Notes: generated from the letters alone by a model not told the origin. 64,000 nt of DNA from Beverwykella pulmonaria (GCA_001599595.1 BCHH01000020.1:296060-360059); one strand, 5' to 3'. Positions 24,327 through 35,639 are shown, numbered from the stretch's first letter. A program made the numbers and translations.

Positions 24327-25004
24327 TCAAAACGCCTTATTGACCCCATCCCACTCCGGTTCAGCCAAATGCGCCCGATACAAACCGCCCGGCCACGAAC
24401 CTGAGGGCGCCTTCTCAGGCCTCTTTACAGCTTGCTCCACGATCGCATCACCTAACACCTTTTCGATCCCTTGTCGCGCAAATTGCTCCTCGAAGCTCCC
24501 CCGACTCTTCGCCAATTCTTCAGCGTGTCCCTGGTTCCTCCCAAAATCAAACAGCACAGCCTCACGCAAGATCGCCGTCAACTCGTTGATTCTCTCTGCA
24601 ATGCCAGCAGATGTATGCAACGCAATTGCCATCCACACCTCATGCGCATACGCATCCGACACGCCCAGCCCTGTCAGATGCTTGACTGCTGCATCGCCGC
24701 CCTCGATTTCGAAACGTTGCGCACCGTTATATTCATTCGTGGTGCCGATGTCGTGGAACAAGCAAGCTGTGAAGAGGAGGTCGTGTTTATCTCCTTTGGC
24801 GTAGATTGAGTTTGATGTCTCGGCAATGATCTTGGCGTAGAGGTAGACGCGGATGCTATGGTTCAGGATCGCTGGGGAGAGAAGAGAGGATGCGTGCTTG
24901 TATGCGCTCTTTGCAACGTCGCTGGATGGGACGAAGACCTCTGTTCCTGGGACTGGTGGTTGGGCATCGGCGTTTGAGTGTGCGAAGGCAGATGGTTGAC
25001 ACAT
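24327..25004 (-). CDS. HD-domain protein, cyanamide hydratase-like
   Basis: Fungal cyanamide hydratases add water to cyanamide to give urea, using a metal held by an HD domain. Single exon, 225 aa, close to the usual 225-245. Visible metal ligands are the histidine in LNHSIRVYLYAK, the HD pair in ACLFHDIGTTNEY, and the later histidines in HEVWMAIALHTSAGI. The segment RFEIEGGDAAVKHL and the closing WDGVNKAF also match the family. The native substrate may differ from cyanamide because many fungi carry several homologues. It lies next to an L-asparaginase on the same strand, 521 bases away. Both would release simple nitrogen compounds, which is suggestive only. Confidence 0.83.
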   Translation of the reverse strand: MCQPSAFAHSNADAQPPVPGTEVFVPSSDVAKSAYKHASSLLSPAILNHSIRVYLYAKIIAETSNSIYAKGDKHDLLFTACLFHDIGTTNEYNGAQRFEIEGGDAAVKHLTGLGVSDAYAHEVWMAIALHTSAGIAERINELTAILREAVLFDFGRNQGHAEELAKSRGSFEEQFARQGIEKVLGDAIVEQAVKRPEKAPSGSWPGGLYRAHLAEPEWDGVNKAF

Positions 25005-25525
25005 GGTGTCGGAAGAAGGATTCGAGTGAGTAAGATGTGCTACGAGGGTAAGATGTGAAGTGGAATATCGAGAACTTATGGCTACGGAAAGCCTGTCCTA
25101 TTTGCAGTGTTTTTATACTTCATAGTTTTCCTCGCGCCTTATTGTCCATGTTGTCCCAAAGTGGACTGGTCTAACAAGTTACTAAAGTTGATTTCCCGGC
25201 ATTTGTCATCTTACCCCATCTCCACCGAGCCTACAGGTTACACTTCACAGAAGAATTATCAGCCCTATTATTAAGTGGCCTCTTCTATATGCACGATTCT
25301 CGTCAGCAGGCTGTTCTACAAGTTTCTATGTACGAGGAGAGAAATAGGAGAGTCTCTAGGAGCATATTAAGGAGGGCGCAAAAGCACTACTAACAGGTCC
25401 ATTGGGACTTAGTATGGCAGAGTTGATCTTTTTGCTTCCTGCCTGTATTTGGTGCATCACTCATGTTATTCGTGTTGAACGTGGCAGCATGCAGGTTATA
25501 TATTACTGATCCCCTCACAAACCAC
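25005..25525. other. Intergenic, AT-rich
   Basis: Promoter of the HD-domain gene and 3' end of the asparaginase gene, both leftward. No gene seen. Confidence 0.35.
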
Positions 25526-26731
25526 CTAAGGCATGGGATAGCTCTTCGCAAATACCTCCCGGATCTCCTCCGTAGTATACCCTGCCGTTAACGCCAATTG
25601 GACCAACACCCTCGCTTTCTGTGGATTGTAGAAGCCCGCTGCTATAGTAAAATCCGTCTCACTGCTCGGTACAAACCCATCACTACTCCTATGGCTCGCC
25701 ACAATCGGGATTCCAGTCGCGTTATACAATTCTTGAGCCGCCAAATTCGCGACTCTGCTCATGCCGCCGGCACCGACACCAGCATAAACAATGCCCTGTG
25801 CACCAGCGGCATAGGAAGCGTTGAAGACCGCGGTATCCATGTCCTGGTACGCGTAGAGGATGTTGACTTGTGCGAGGTCGGTGAACGTTGATACGTTGAA
25901 GACGACGCGGCCAATGGGGGCCGCAGGCGCATAGAAGAAGTAGGGCACTTGGTTGATGAAGACGCCGAGTTGGCCTGCTTCGGTCGAGAAGAAGGTGTCG
26001 AGGGTGTTGGCATTGTTTTTAGTGGTGTAAGTGGCTCCGCCGATGCGACTACCTTCGTCAGCATTTGATCATGTTTGATGGGGGTGGTGGTTTGGGACTT
26101 ACTCATTCAGAGTAATCATGACGCCTCTATCTTTCGCGTTCTCAGAAACGGCCAAAGTCACAGCTTGGAGCAGATTGAGAGGTCCGTCGGCGGAGAGAGC
26201 GGTGGCGGGGCGCATTGCTCCGACGACGACGACTGGTTTCGAGGAGTTGACAGTCGATTCCAAGAAGAACGCCGTTTCTTCAAGGGTGTCGGTTCCATGG
26301 GTAATTACGACGCCGGAAATCTCAGGTTTCGCCAGCTCCTTGTTGATCATGTGCGCCAGCTTTAGCAAAATTGTCTCGTTGATGGATCCGGAATCGACGT
26401 TGGAGATTTGGTAGCCGTTGATGTTCGAGATATTCAAGATCTCGGGGACGGCATCGACGAGTTGTTGGACTCCAAGACCGACTTGGTAACCTACGGTTTG
26501 TGTATTAGTGGTACCCTGGCTTGCGATTGTACCACCTGTTGCATAGATTGTAACATTTGGAAGGGACGCATTGATAGGCGTTTGAATGTCCTGGCGAATG
26601 GTGAGATGAGGGAACTCATGAGTGGCGACTACATCTAGAGGCGCTGGATCGATGGGTACCGCCAAGGCGAGTCCAGTGAATGAAAGTGCCAACACGTGCA
26701 TGGTTGAGAACAACATCTTTCCAAAGAGCAT
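25526..26731 (-). CDS. Secreted type II L-asparaginase
   Basis: Hydrolyses asparagine to aspartate and ammonia outside the cell. Exons 26731-26103 and 26048-25526 give 383 aa. The intron is 54 nt with a GTAAGT donor. The N-terminus is a signal peptide (MHVLALSFTGLALAVP). Both catalytic threonine motifs are intact: TIYATGGTIAS and VVITHGTDTLEETAF. Also present are NVDSGSIN, VVVGAMRPATALSADGP, the RIGGATYTTKNNAN stretch created by splicing, and a C-terminal FAKSYPMP. Several N-glycosylation sites fit secretion. The frame is open further to 26749 but only with TTG, so the first ATG is at 26731. Two later in-frame ATGs could also serve. Regulation by nitrogen source is likely from the family, not shown here. 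Confidence 0.92.
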
Positions 26732-26797
26732 AGCAGCTGATAAATCCAAAAGAGAAAAAAGCTGCAGCTACCCATCCCTCGTCCTCCCCACCACCCT

Positions 26798-26805
26798 TTA
26801 TATGC
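26798..26805 (-). promoter_or_regulatory. TATA-like box of the asparaginase gene
   Basis: On the minus strand the sequence reads CATATAAA, about 70 bases upstream of the chosen ATG. The position suits a core promoter element. Confidence 0.5.
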
Positions 26806-27465
26806 GCGGTACCTTTCCCTCCAAGCGTCAATCTCTGGTCACAAAGTAAAAGTCTAACCCACTCCCATAATCGTTATCTCTAAGCCCGGAAGCATTCGGC
26901 GCTTGGCGGAGCAGCCCAGTCGTCATTGTGGCCGCCGATTTCAGTGCTGAGAGATAGAATTAACGGTTGTGATCTTGCATTTTTATGTAAGAAAATGTCG
27001 AAGGATGGAGATGTTGGCCGTTATCATCAGTCGGGCCTGTTATAACCCATGCGGCCAAGGGACTACGATGGATATGGTTATGGTTGCCAAGGGCCCGCTA
27101 GCCTGGCGGACGGGTTTCGGAGAGATGGGCCACGTGTGGGATGCAGGGGATGGGTTTGATTAAGATATTCTAGTTGGTAATTTTGGAGAAAGAGTAAATG
27201 AATCAGACTTGGTCTTTAAAATACTATTGTGGTCTCCATAAGGTGCTATGAAGTCCTAGTATAGATTACTATTCCTGAACGAACATTAGCTTCTTGGTAT
27301 ATCTCGACGTCATTGACTTTTGACAATCACAAGCTTGGCACGCCTTCGATGGAGGCTTTTTGTTTCATTGATAGCTTGGGAAACAGCAATCATGGTCGAA
27401 CGCCTATCTTCATCTCAAAAGAAGAAAAGCGAAACGCTCTGTCTGAGTCCGCATCCATCGCCTTC
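26806..27465. other. Intergenic
   Basis: Remaining promoter of the asparaginase gene and flank of the oxysterol-binding-protein remnant. A short frame beginning near 27313 runs into the remnant without a recognisable extra domain. Confidence 0.35.
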
Positions 27466-28350
27466 AACCGACCCACCCTTCGAGAGTTCTTAGCCTCCAT
27501 CGCTACCACCCAAGGCGACCTTTCCAACATCAGAGCGCTATCTCCTTCCTAGGTGAACATTCCACTATATAGCTACCACAGTATTTGGCCGAACATCCAT
27601 CTTTGTTCGTTGCGCCAACACTTGCAGAAAATACAGAGCAGAGAGCATTGTTAGCCCTGAAGTGGTTGACTTGCAAAATGCTTCGCAGGACGTGTGTACG
27701 GCGGAAGGATCGTAGAATGATACGTAGAGCATCGATGGCCCAAATACCAGAGGGGCAGTAGAGACGTGCGACGTTAAGACCGAGCCATCGGTCTCCGAAG
27801 ACGACTTCCGAGACATATACTGTGGAGGAAATGATCGAGTACACCCCCGTCAACTCCAGATACGGCGTCCCAGTCGAGATCCCTTTGGCCTTGACGTTCG
27901 GCACCGGAATCAGATAATCCTCCTCATACCGATCGATCTACAGGATCGCATACCCCCTCTGTTTGATACTGTCCCTCACCAAAAAGTTATTTCTTGCTGC
28001 GTGAAGCCCTCCGCTCTGATACAGCATTTGTCGTACCAGAGATAACACGCCGTGACGGGCGGATGATGGCTAACCAACGGCATATGAGGAGGGAAGAAAA
28101 GGACGGTGGCGTGGAATGGAAGACACTGTTTTTTTGCTGATAAGAGGGAGTTACAGTATTTGGGAAGCTCTCTGAGATTGAGAAGGAGAACTCTACTGTA
28201 GATCGTGCAAGTGGAATTTGGAAGCTGATAAGAACGCCATCGAGAACGTGAAAAAGCCGTATCATGGTGATCTTGTACCTACGAAAGAGATCGCTCAAAC
28301 CGGCAGCGAAGAAAAATCGACCAAGGCACCAAACGGAGTTCTTGAGGAGG
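27466..28350. pseudogene. Scrambled oxysterol-binding protein (KES1/OSH4 type) with an inverted middle
   Basis: Three pieces of one protein family lie in mixed orientation. On the plus strand, 27469-27675 encodes the N-terminal KES1-like start (PTLREFLASIATTQGDLSNI, then, after frame breaks, RALLALKWF). On the minus strand, from about 28090 down to 27770, are the lipid-binding signature VSHHPPVTA with its following tyrosine/tryptophan-rich segment, and then DYLIPVPNVKAKG and GTPYLELTG, with a stop codon and a frame shift in between. On the plus strand again, about 28150-28350, WKLIRT and ALEADK-like pieces could be the helical C-terminus, a weaker match. KES1 proteins carry sterols and PI4P between membranes. 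This copy cannot be translated. The order fits one gene in which an internal block of roughly 400 bases was flipped. Confidence 0.75.
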
Positions 28351-28493
28351 GAAACGCCGACGACAATATGCCCACAAGAAGTGAAAAAGAAGTAGTCCCT
28401 TCTTTAAACAGTAGTACGAAGGAGAGGGAAATCTTGGAAAACATGCAGATTGAAGAGATGACGAGGAACAAATATAGCTCGAACCCACGCTAG
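28218..28493 (+). other. Open frame without ATG, charged protein
   Basis: A 91-codon frame starting only at TTG, rich in Glu, Lys and Asn. It may be the decayed C-terminal part of the oxysterol-binding-protein remnant, extended by chance. It is not a supported gene on its own. Confidence 0.3.
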
Positions 28494-28788
28494 TACCTAA
28501 GTTTGAGCAAGTATTTTCCTCATTCACACTTATCGGCCGGCATCTTCGCGTCGAGTGGATTCGCAATTTGGTCTTGGGTAATATCCTAACCCTCCTTTTT
28601 TTGGACATAAAAGGGTAGCAAGATCTCCGGCCACACCAAAGGCACTACACATGAGGCTTAGGGAAGTAACGTGTTTGGTATGAATCCGAATTAATGGCGC
28701 AGCCCTTTGGCCCTTTGGGGCCATTTTATCAGTCCTGGAAGGTGAAAATTGATGTCTTGGGGCCACTATAACCAACTAACCACCAAGT

Positions 28789-30462
28789 TCAAGCACCAGA
28801 GCCAGCGCCACGGCAGTAGCACGATGCTTTCACTGGAATATCTGCCACAGCTTCAGCCAATGTCAACTGCTGACGCACAATGATAGCCTCCTCCGTACGT
28901 CCCAACTTGACAAGACACTCGTGGTAGCCATGCAAAGCCCACACATTATTTGGATGCTGGCGAGCTCGTGGCAAAGTATCGTCGAAGCCTAGATCCGCTG
29001 CATACTCTTTGGCGGCCTCTTCCACATGTCCCTGCTCCATCAAAAGCGCGGCATATGCATGCCGCGTTGGCATCATCCATGGCCACGGCTCGCCGTACAC
29101 GAGGTTGTCGTCGCGGTCGATTGCGGTTCGGAGATGTTCGAAGGCCTGCTCGTAGTTGCCTTTCCGATATTCGAGTTCGCCATCTAGCATCGCCTTGCCG
29201 ACTTGAAGGACGACATGAGCTTTGTTCGGGAAATCTCCAGAAATCCGAGTGGGAGACACTAAGTCAACCGCTTCGCTTAGCAAATCCTTTTCCATTTGCG
29301 CTTTCTCGACTTCTCCTGTCGCTGCAAATGCTATTCCTCTGCCGTAGTGAAACATAGCCTGTGTGACACAATATAGGTGCTTGTCATTCGGGAACTTTAG
29401 TTCGAGGATCTCCTTCCAGCGCCCAAAACGGACCAAGACGTGAATTCGCACCGACACAAAGTTCTCGAAGAAATCGGCCATGGGTGGGTCATCGATTCGC
29501 AGGATAAGCTCAGGAATAGATGCTTCCAATCGGGTGACCGCGTCAATGGCAACCTTATACTGCCCAGCGAACATGGCAGCGTAGATCAGAGTGTGATAGT
29601 TGTGCAGTCTGTAGAAAGTGTAGAAATTCGCTCCACCTCTGTGGCTCAGATATTTCTCATCTGCAATACATGCATCCGTGTTCGATGCGATAGCACGCCG
29701 GTAATCACCAATAAGAATGTCGAGATGTGAAGGCATGTGTACTAGATGCCCCGCATCAGGACAGAGATTGCGAAGATGGTCTGCAGCAACGAGGGCAGCT
29801 TCAGGTGTCTTGGACATCTCCATTAGATGAACGTACAAATGGAGGAGACCAGGATGGCTGTACGCATCTTTCTGGGTCAGACCTTTTTCGAGGACTGCCT
29901 TTGCTTCGAGAGAGCGTGAGCCCGGAGTTGGCTCTCCCGTGCGAAGATCCCAGAGGTCCCAGGCAGACAGATTCATCAGCGCATCTGCGTACAGACTCGC
30001 GACGTCGAGATCGGTAGGGAATTGGTTGTATACTGCAGTCATAGCTTCTGCATATGCTTCATTGCAGGCACGGAATGCAATGTCGTCGAGACTTTTGGGA
30101 ACACGGGCTTGTATCGCATGGATGAGTGCCTTTTCTGCATCCGTTGCTCCGGGGGCGTTCTTCTCAGCTTCTTTATTCGCAGTGCGAATACGATCCAAGG
30201 TATTTTTCAACTCTTTCTCGTCAAAAAGCTCCCAGGGTTTGTTGTAATTGGGCCCCAAGGCGTACGCGAGGCCCCAATATGCCATTGCACATTGCGGATC
30301 TCCAGAAATGGCCTTCTCAAAGCACCTTGCTGACTCTTCGTGATGGAAAGCATAACTCCAAATGAATCCTCGATCGAACCAGGTCTGTACCTCAGAATTG
30401 TCGGTACTGACGTTTCGACGATATGTCCCCAGGTTGTAGTACGGTTCAAGTTTAAGGGTCAT
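28789..30462 (-). CDS. Tetratricopeptide-repeat protein
   Basis: Single-exon 557-aa protein built of TPR-like helical pairs from start to end. Examples are YAFHHEESARCFEKAISGDP with AMAYWGLAYALGPNYN near the N-terminus, GDYRRAIASNTDACIADEKY in the middle and EYRKGNYEQAFEHLRTAIDRDD and EQGHVEEAAKEYAADLG near the C-terminus. The LVHMPSHLDILIGDY stretch and the NFYTFYRLHNYHTLIYAAM stretch are features I associate with a TPR family common in bacteria and scattered in fungi. No signal peptide or membrane helix. The tail CYCRGAGSGA has two cysteines. Absence of introns and the bacterial flavour make old horizontal transfer possible but unproven. Function is likely protein-protein interaction, partner unknown. 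Confidence 0.82.
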   Translation of the reverse strand: MTLKLEPYYNLGTYRRNVSTDNSEVQTWFDRGFIWSYAFHHEESARCFEKAISGDPQCAMAYWGLAYALGPNYNKPWELFDEKELKNTLDRIRTANKEAEKNAPGATDAEKALIHAIQARVPKSLDDIAFRACNEAYAEAMTAVYNQFPTDLDVASLYADALMNLSAWDLWDLRTGEPTPGSRSLEAKAVLEKGLTQKDAYSHPGLLHLYVHLMEMSKTPEAALVAADHLRNLCPDAGHLVHMPSHLDILIGDYRRAIASNTDACIADEKYLSHRGGANFYTFYRLHNYHTLIYAAMFAGQYKVAIDAVTRLEASIPELILRIDDPPMADFFENFVSVRIHVLVRFGRWKEILELKFPNDKHLYCVTQAMFHYGRGIAFAATGEVEKAQMEKDLLSEAVDLVSPTRISGDFPNKAHVVLQVGKAMLDGELEYRKGNYEQAFEHLRTAIDRDDNLVYGEPWPWMMPTRHAYAALLMEQGHVEEAAKEYAADLGFDDTLPRARQHPNNVWALHGYHECLVKLGRTEEAIIVRQQLTLAEAVADIPVKASCYCRGAGSGA

Positions 30463-31117
30463 GGTGAGTGAGAATACTGTAGAGAGATAATTAAGAACAC
30501 AAAAAAGAGGCTGGAACCAAGAAATTGAGAGATTCTATCTTGAAGCTATGGTATTGTTAGTTGCTGTACTCCTTGGATTTCACTGAGAAGGTTTCGAGTG
30601 GAGTGAAGGTAGGGTCGAAGAGCTCAGGGTCCAATGGTATTCGCATTTAACTTTAGGGAAACCAATAGACTCACCAAAATTAACTGAAATTCAGAGTGAT
30701 GTGAATCAAGATCATGCAAGTTCGTTGTTGGTGGAAGGAGGATGGTCAGACCATGCGAGGTTGTGTTAAGGCGTGCTTACGTACACTAGCGTCATTGTTT
30801 GCTTCATTGTGGCGACTCGAAGTTCTACAAAGTTTCGTTCCCTAATTATAGATTTAACTTTCTCCCAACACAGGTTCAAAGTATTGTCTAAATCTCGTTC
30901 ATGAATGGATGTTTATCCTCTCGAACACGCTGGTCCCCGATATTGGACAGCGATGACGCCAGTTCTAGAGAATTGTAATAACAATAGTATATACATGAGA
31001 ATGGAATGTGTCTGTACTCTGAACACACCATTATTAGCTTTTATAACGTCTAAGAAATTCGTCCACTCTTCTCAAATTCCAGCCAGCTGTTTGAGCTCAT
31101 ATGGTGGCCGACCACAA
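30463..31117. other. Intergenic
   Basis: Promoter of the TPR gene and 3' end of the membrane-protein gene, both leftward. AT-rich, no gene seen. Confidence 0.35.
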
Positions 31118-33509
31118 TCATACAACCGTATCCTCCGTAGCCCAAGTTTTCGCAGTCTTGAGCCTAAATTCCTTACTATCCAAGTCCATCTTATCAGCAA
31201 AAAGCGACTCCATTGTCAAAGTCACAGACTCTAATTTCAGATCCGTTAATGTGTCTCCGTCTGTCGTCATAGGAATATCCTTCTCGAAATTTATCCAATT
31301 GCCCTTACCCTGGGCTTCGTAAGCTCGGCGCTGGAACTGGAGAACGCCATCCTGAATCCATCGCTCAATTCGTGGGCCAAGGCCGCTGGCGTGCCGGAAC
31401 TTGCTGATGAAGACGAGGAATTTGAGGAGGAAGATGTCGACGATGGCGACGACGCATGCGAAGGTGATGATGAAGGCGAAGCCGAATGTATTGATGTTTC
31501 TGAAATATGTTAGTGAAGAGCTAGAACATGAGACGGGTTTGGAGATGAAACTTACACAAAATCACCAGTTTTCTGCATCTTCTGCGATTGACAAAGCTGC
31601 TTCTCCCCAGAGCTAGTCGGGGGTATCACGTATGAATCTGCTTTCGAATCGCGGTGTTTGGGGCCGATTGCGTAGTCCGTGATCAGAGTCTGGAGGCCAG
31701 CCCATGCAACAGCCTCCCAGCGTACCACTTCGGTCTCCCACTGGTTGTCGGGTAGAGATTCGATCTCGCCCGCCCAATTGGCGTTACTGGCATCAAGTGT
31801 CTTCGAAGTTCCGGCATCGAACATGGCACCTGAAGTCACTAGTACCTGTAGAGCGGCGAGCTGAACTTCGTTTGCTGTAGGGAAATTCTCTTTGGTAGGA
31901 TTTGCTGGCAGTGCAGTAAGACCCGTGCAGTGTGGCTGGCCATTTCCTTGGGCCACGCAAAATTGGTACTTTATGAGTGTCAGTTGGCCTAAATGTCGAG
32001 TAGTAAGCAAGTAGTGTCAACATACCTGCATGGCGCAGCCAACAACCGTGGCAGGGGAGTCCGAAAGATACCGGGGGATATTCACACCGAGTGTGTCAAC
32101 TGTCTGATGAGCCTTATGTGCCGCGAACAGCGGATCATTGACTGGCTGTCTGTACATGACCTGAGAGGGCATAAGATCAGCCGAGTTCTATCGAAAATAT
32201 ATGTTTTTGTTGAGATAGCTATCGCAGTTGTGAAGTGGTCCGTATCGGGAGGAATTCTTACCAGGTTCTTCACCACCATCTTCAGCGCTAAGTCGGCATC
32301 TTCTCGGTACATTTCAGGCAAAGGATCAATACTGCCATAGTCTCTCCACTCGGGCGTGGTAGCTGAGCTTTGAACACTGGACAGTAATCAGCAGTGCTAG
32401 CATTGATTTCCACGAAGCTGAACTCACCTGATAGAAGAGAAAATTGTGCTGGTATTGGATTCCATAAGAGGTTGAAAGAAAGTGGCATTTTTCATCACGT
32501 CAGAGTAAATGACATCGCCGTAGTACAGCATCATAAGTTCCTAAAGAGTGTTAGTAACTTTGGCAATGAATATGGAGGATAGTATTACCTCTTGAGGAAG
32601 AGGGTCCCGGTTCAATTCGGAGAAATCCGATGCATTGATGATTTTGGTCCGATTCTCCAGAGTCAAGACGGAGCATGTGGTAACTTTTCGGAATTGGACG
32701 CGATCCTTCTTCTTGAGGTTGAGGCCAAATTCGTTCAGATCGATGAGTCCCGAGTCGAGGCGCACGGCTGGAGTATTCTCATCTCCCACGCACATGGAAG
32801 CATCCCAGGGACAGGAAACCTTCTCTTTGTTGAATATCTTCTTTGGTTTGATCACTAAAAGCGTTAGTGATCAGACAGTCAATATGTCTCTTGCAACTGC
32901 ATATCACTTACGGGCATCGCACCGCGCCGGAAGGGCCAAAGTGTTATTCATGTAGCAATCTTCAGCGAATGGCTCCGCCACAGCAACGACTTCAGCCAGG
33001 TATCCAATCCCAATATTAGTCCAAGTATCGAAAGTCAAGTTGACAGCTCCGCAGTGCGGACTGCTAACCAGCACCTGTAGATTTGCCGTCGAAACCACAT
33101 AAGAGGAGAAGATAGAGGACGCCCAAGTGATGCCAACAGCCACCGCTGCAAGAGCCACCAGTAAGAATGTTTGTAGCAAGACTCGGGGTGTTCTATACTT
33201 GGGTCCCCATGTCCACGTCAACTTTAGCAAATCTGCTATCAAGGAGCCCGGAGAGGGTAGCGTGCGAAGTATGGCTTGTTGTTGGCGGAATAGAACGTGT
33301 TTGGGACGGCCATCGCCGCGGAACAAATGAATCGCAAAAGCTGCAAGATGCCAAACATGCGCTGCTGCCAAGCCAGAAAGAATGGCAAGCAGAGCGATGA
33401 CGAAGGCGCCGGTCCTGATGTCGGTAGTGATGGTTTTACCCAACACATTACCTTCCGCTCGGTCCGCCCAGGGTCCGTGATAGACGAATTGGTTCTCAAG
33501 CTCAGACAT
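31118..33509 (-). CDS. Fungal multi-pass membrane protein of unknown function (seven exons)
   Basis: Exons 33509-32912, 32854-32589, 32540-32428, 32376-32262, 32187-32026, 31968-31556 and 31499-31118 join in frame to 682 aa. Helices are visible near residues 33-58 (TGAFVIALLAILSGLAAAHV) and 112-135 (TFLLVALAAVAVGITW), and one lies near the C-terminus at about 558-580 (FAFIITFACVVAIVDIFLL). Between the second and third helix is a large, probably extracytoplasmic region with cysteines (CPWDASMC, CVAQGNGQPHC) and N-glycosylation sites. This layout recurs in large families of uncharacterised pezizomycotine proteins. No catalytic motif is seen. Exon borders rest on consensus sites and frame; the donor of exon 6 (GTGTAAGT) allows two registers but only one keeps the frame. 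Confidence 0.75.
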
Positions 33510-34642
33510 TATGGAAAGATGGGTTGGAAAAGATTGACGATCTCAAGAAGGATGAATGGTGCGAATTACCTCCTATATCAATTTCTTCCCACGCTGAGAC
33601 ATCTGTTGAATACGACGACCATGCAACACGAGATAAGAACGTCGCTCATGGCTGCCGACTGCACTAAACTTACAAGCAGGTACAAAAGGGTCGTTCTTAG
33701 GTCCCGTTTGTGCAGAATATCGGCATGGGAACGTGCCTGGCTCACTGCGTTTTCACCTAGGCCACATGCACAGCTTGCACTCGGTGAGCCAACCACGGGA
33801 AGGATTAAGCGCCTTCTCAGGATTCGGTGCAGGGGGGTTGCATCGGAATGGTCCAGGAGTGGGTTCGCTTGTTGGGCAGGGGGATACTTATCGAAGAAAC
33901 CTTCCAGCATATTTGCTATTTTAGAAAGGTTAAATTAAACCCTAGCTGAAAGTATCTAGTGATGTTTCTCAATTGAGATGGAAATGACGAGGCAGCCAGA
34001 TTGAGCCTTGAGCCAGAAGGGTCTTGGCTGCATGCTGTCGCTATCGAGCGAGCATTTGGTAGGTCAGCCCATCCTGGCAAGAATTGATAATTAGGACCGT
34101 GCTAAATTCATCTTCTCTTCTTGCAGCATTAGATCCCGGAGGTGTGCTATGGGGTGGCGATTTGAAGAAATCTTCCCATGGGTCTCCAACGTCGAACCCA
34201 ACCCAAGGGCCGCATGAAAATACTCCGAATCTCGTATTTTTCTTATTTATTTATAATTTCCTTCGGAGACCGGCCTGAACAGCACTGGGCTTGTAGGAAA
34301 ACGCGTCAACTCCAGTCTTTTTCGTGTTTGCCAGAACTTCGAGAAGATGACTGAAAGGCAGAGGAAAACCTATACACCTGCTTCAATGCAGATGGCGAAA
34401 GTCTCAATTAAAGACATCACAGTATGCTTAGTTTCTCAACCCCGGCCATCTCATCTCCTCCTCCTTCCTTCTCGAGCCCAGCACTGCGGTGTCCAATCTA
34501 CATCCCGGATAAATGCAATCCACCCAATCCATCCCGTCCCCGCACCCCACATTCCATATTCTCTCTGCCACGGTCCCAAAACTCTTCCTCTGCCGCTCCT
34601 TGTCCCTCTCATTCCCAACTTGGCATCTTCAAGCCCGTCGCC
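33510..34642. promoter_or_regulatory. Divergent region between membrane protein and AA9 gene
   Basis: About 1.1 kb containing both promoters. The 250 bases before the AA9 start are C/T-rich. No TATA box clearly placed. No gene recognised. Confidence 0.4.
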
Positions 34643-35639
34643 ATGCGTTCCAAGCTTCTATTCCTGATAGCGCACGTTAGCCCTGGTGTAACTGCTCACT
34701 GTATCTATGCCCTTCCCTATCGTCTTGTATGCCATTCGCTCGCTCCTTTCACCCTATTCGTCGCCCCTGCGAACATTTTCTTACTGTACCTACATATCGG
34801 CCCGTCCCATTCCCTCCCATTCCACCACCTCCTACTCGTCTCCTGTTCGGAATACGATCTAACCTAAGCATGCCCCATTCTAATCCCTGTCACAGATGTA
34901 TTCAATCGTTTCATGTTCAACAACAGCGTTACCTCCCAATGGGAATATGTTCGGTACGCCACGCGATCACCCCCGTCCCGCCACCAACACTAACCAATCC
35001 TGTAGGAACCTAACCCAAGGCTACGCAGCCGACTCACCGACGGTATTTGATCAGTACATGCCGTACTACGACATCTATGACGCGAATATAAGATGTGGTC
35101 GTGGCGCCGCGACGTCAGGCCCAGGAACAAAGACAGCGACCATCCTTGCAGGGTCAGAAGTCGGCTTCGTAGTCGGAAGAAGCGCAGATGAGCCCATGGA
35201 GCCATACATAATATACCACAACGGGCCGGGACAGGCATATCTCTCGAAGTCACCTACTTCTGATCTAGATGTCTATACAGGCGACGGAGATTGGTTTAAG
35301 ATTGGGTTATTGGGGGCCAAGAACGACACAAATTGGCTCACCCGCGACCAAATGGGGATGAACTTCACAATCCCCGCCAGCACACCGCCAGGCTTTTACC
35401 TCCTACGCGTAGAACACTTGTACGTGCGTCCTAACTTCAACACAACGCAGTTTTACATAGCGTGTGCGCAGATTGAGGTTGTGGGGTCAGGAGGTGGGAC
35501 GCCTGGCCCGCTGGTCAAGTTTCCGGGAGCTTACAATTTGTCTGATCCCGGTATATGGGTTACCGAAAATATCTACGAGTGGCCAGCAAGTGGATTGTTG
35601 GCTTATGTGGCGCCGGGCCCGCCAGTCTGGAAGGGTTGA
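34643..35639 (+). CDS. AA9 lytic polysaccharide monooxygenase (former GH61)
   Basis: Secreted copper enzyme that oxidatively cleaves cellulose or related glycans. Exons 34643-34700, 34896-34953 and 35006-35639 give 249 aa. Exon 1 encodes only the signal peptide and His19, the first residue after cleavage (GVTA before HYVFN), which would be the N-terminal copper-binding histidine. The second histidine of the brace is His110 in YIIYHNGPGQAYLSK, and the axial tyrosine is Tyr189 in QFYIACAQIEVVG. The closing GTPGPLVKFPGAY and DPGIW are typical. There is no carbohydrate-binding module or long tail. Intron 1 is 195 nt, longer than its neighbours. Substrate preference and oxidation site cannot be told from this. 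Confidence 0.88.

Noticed and set aside
28530..28775. Minus-strand ORF in the gap before the TPR gene
   Set aside because: No family resemblance; arginine- and serine-rich short frame.
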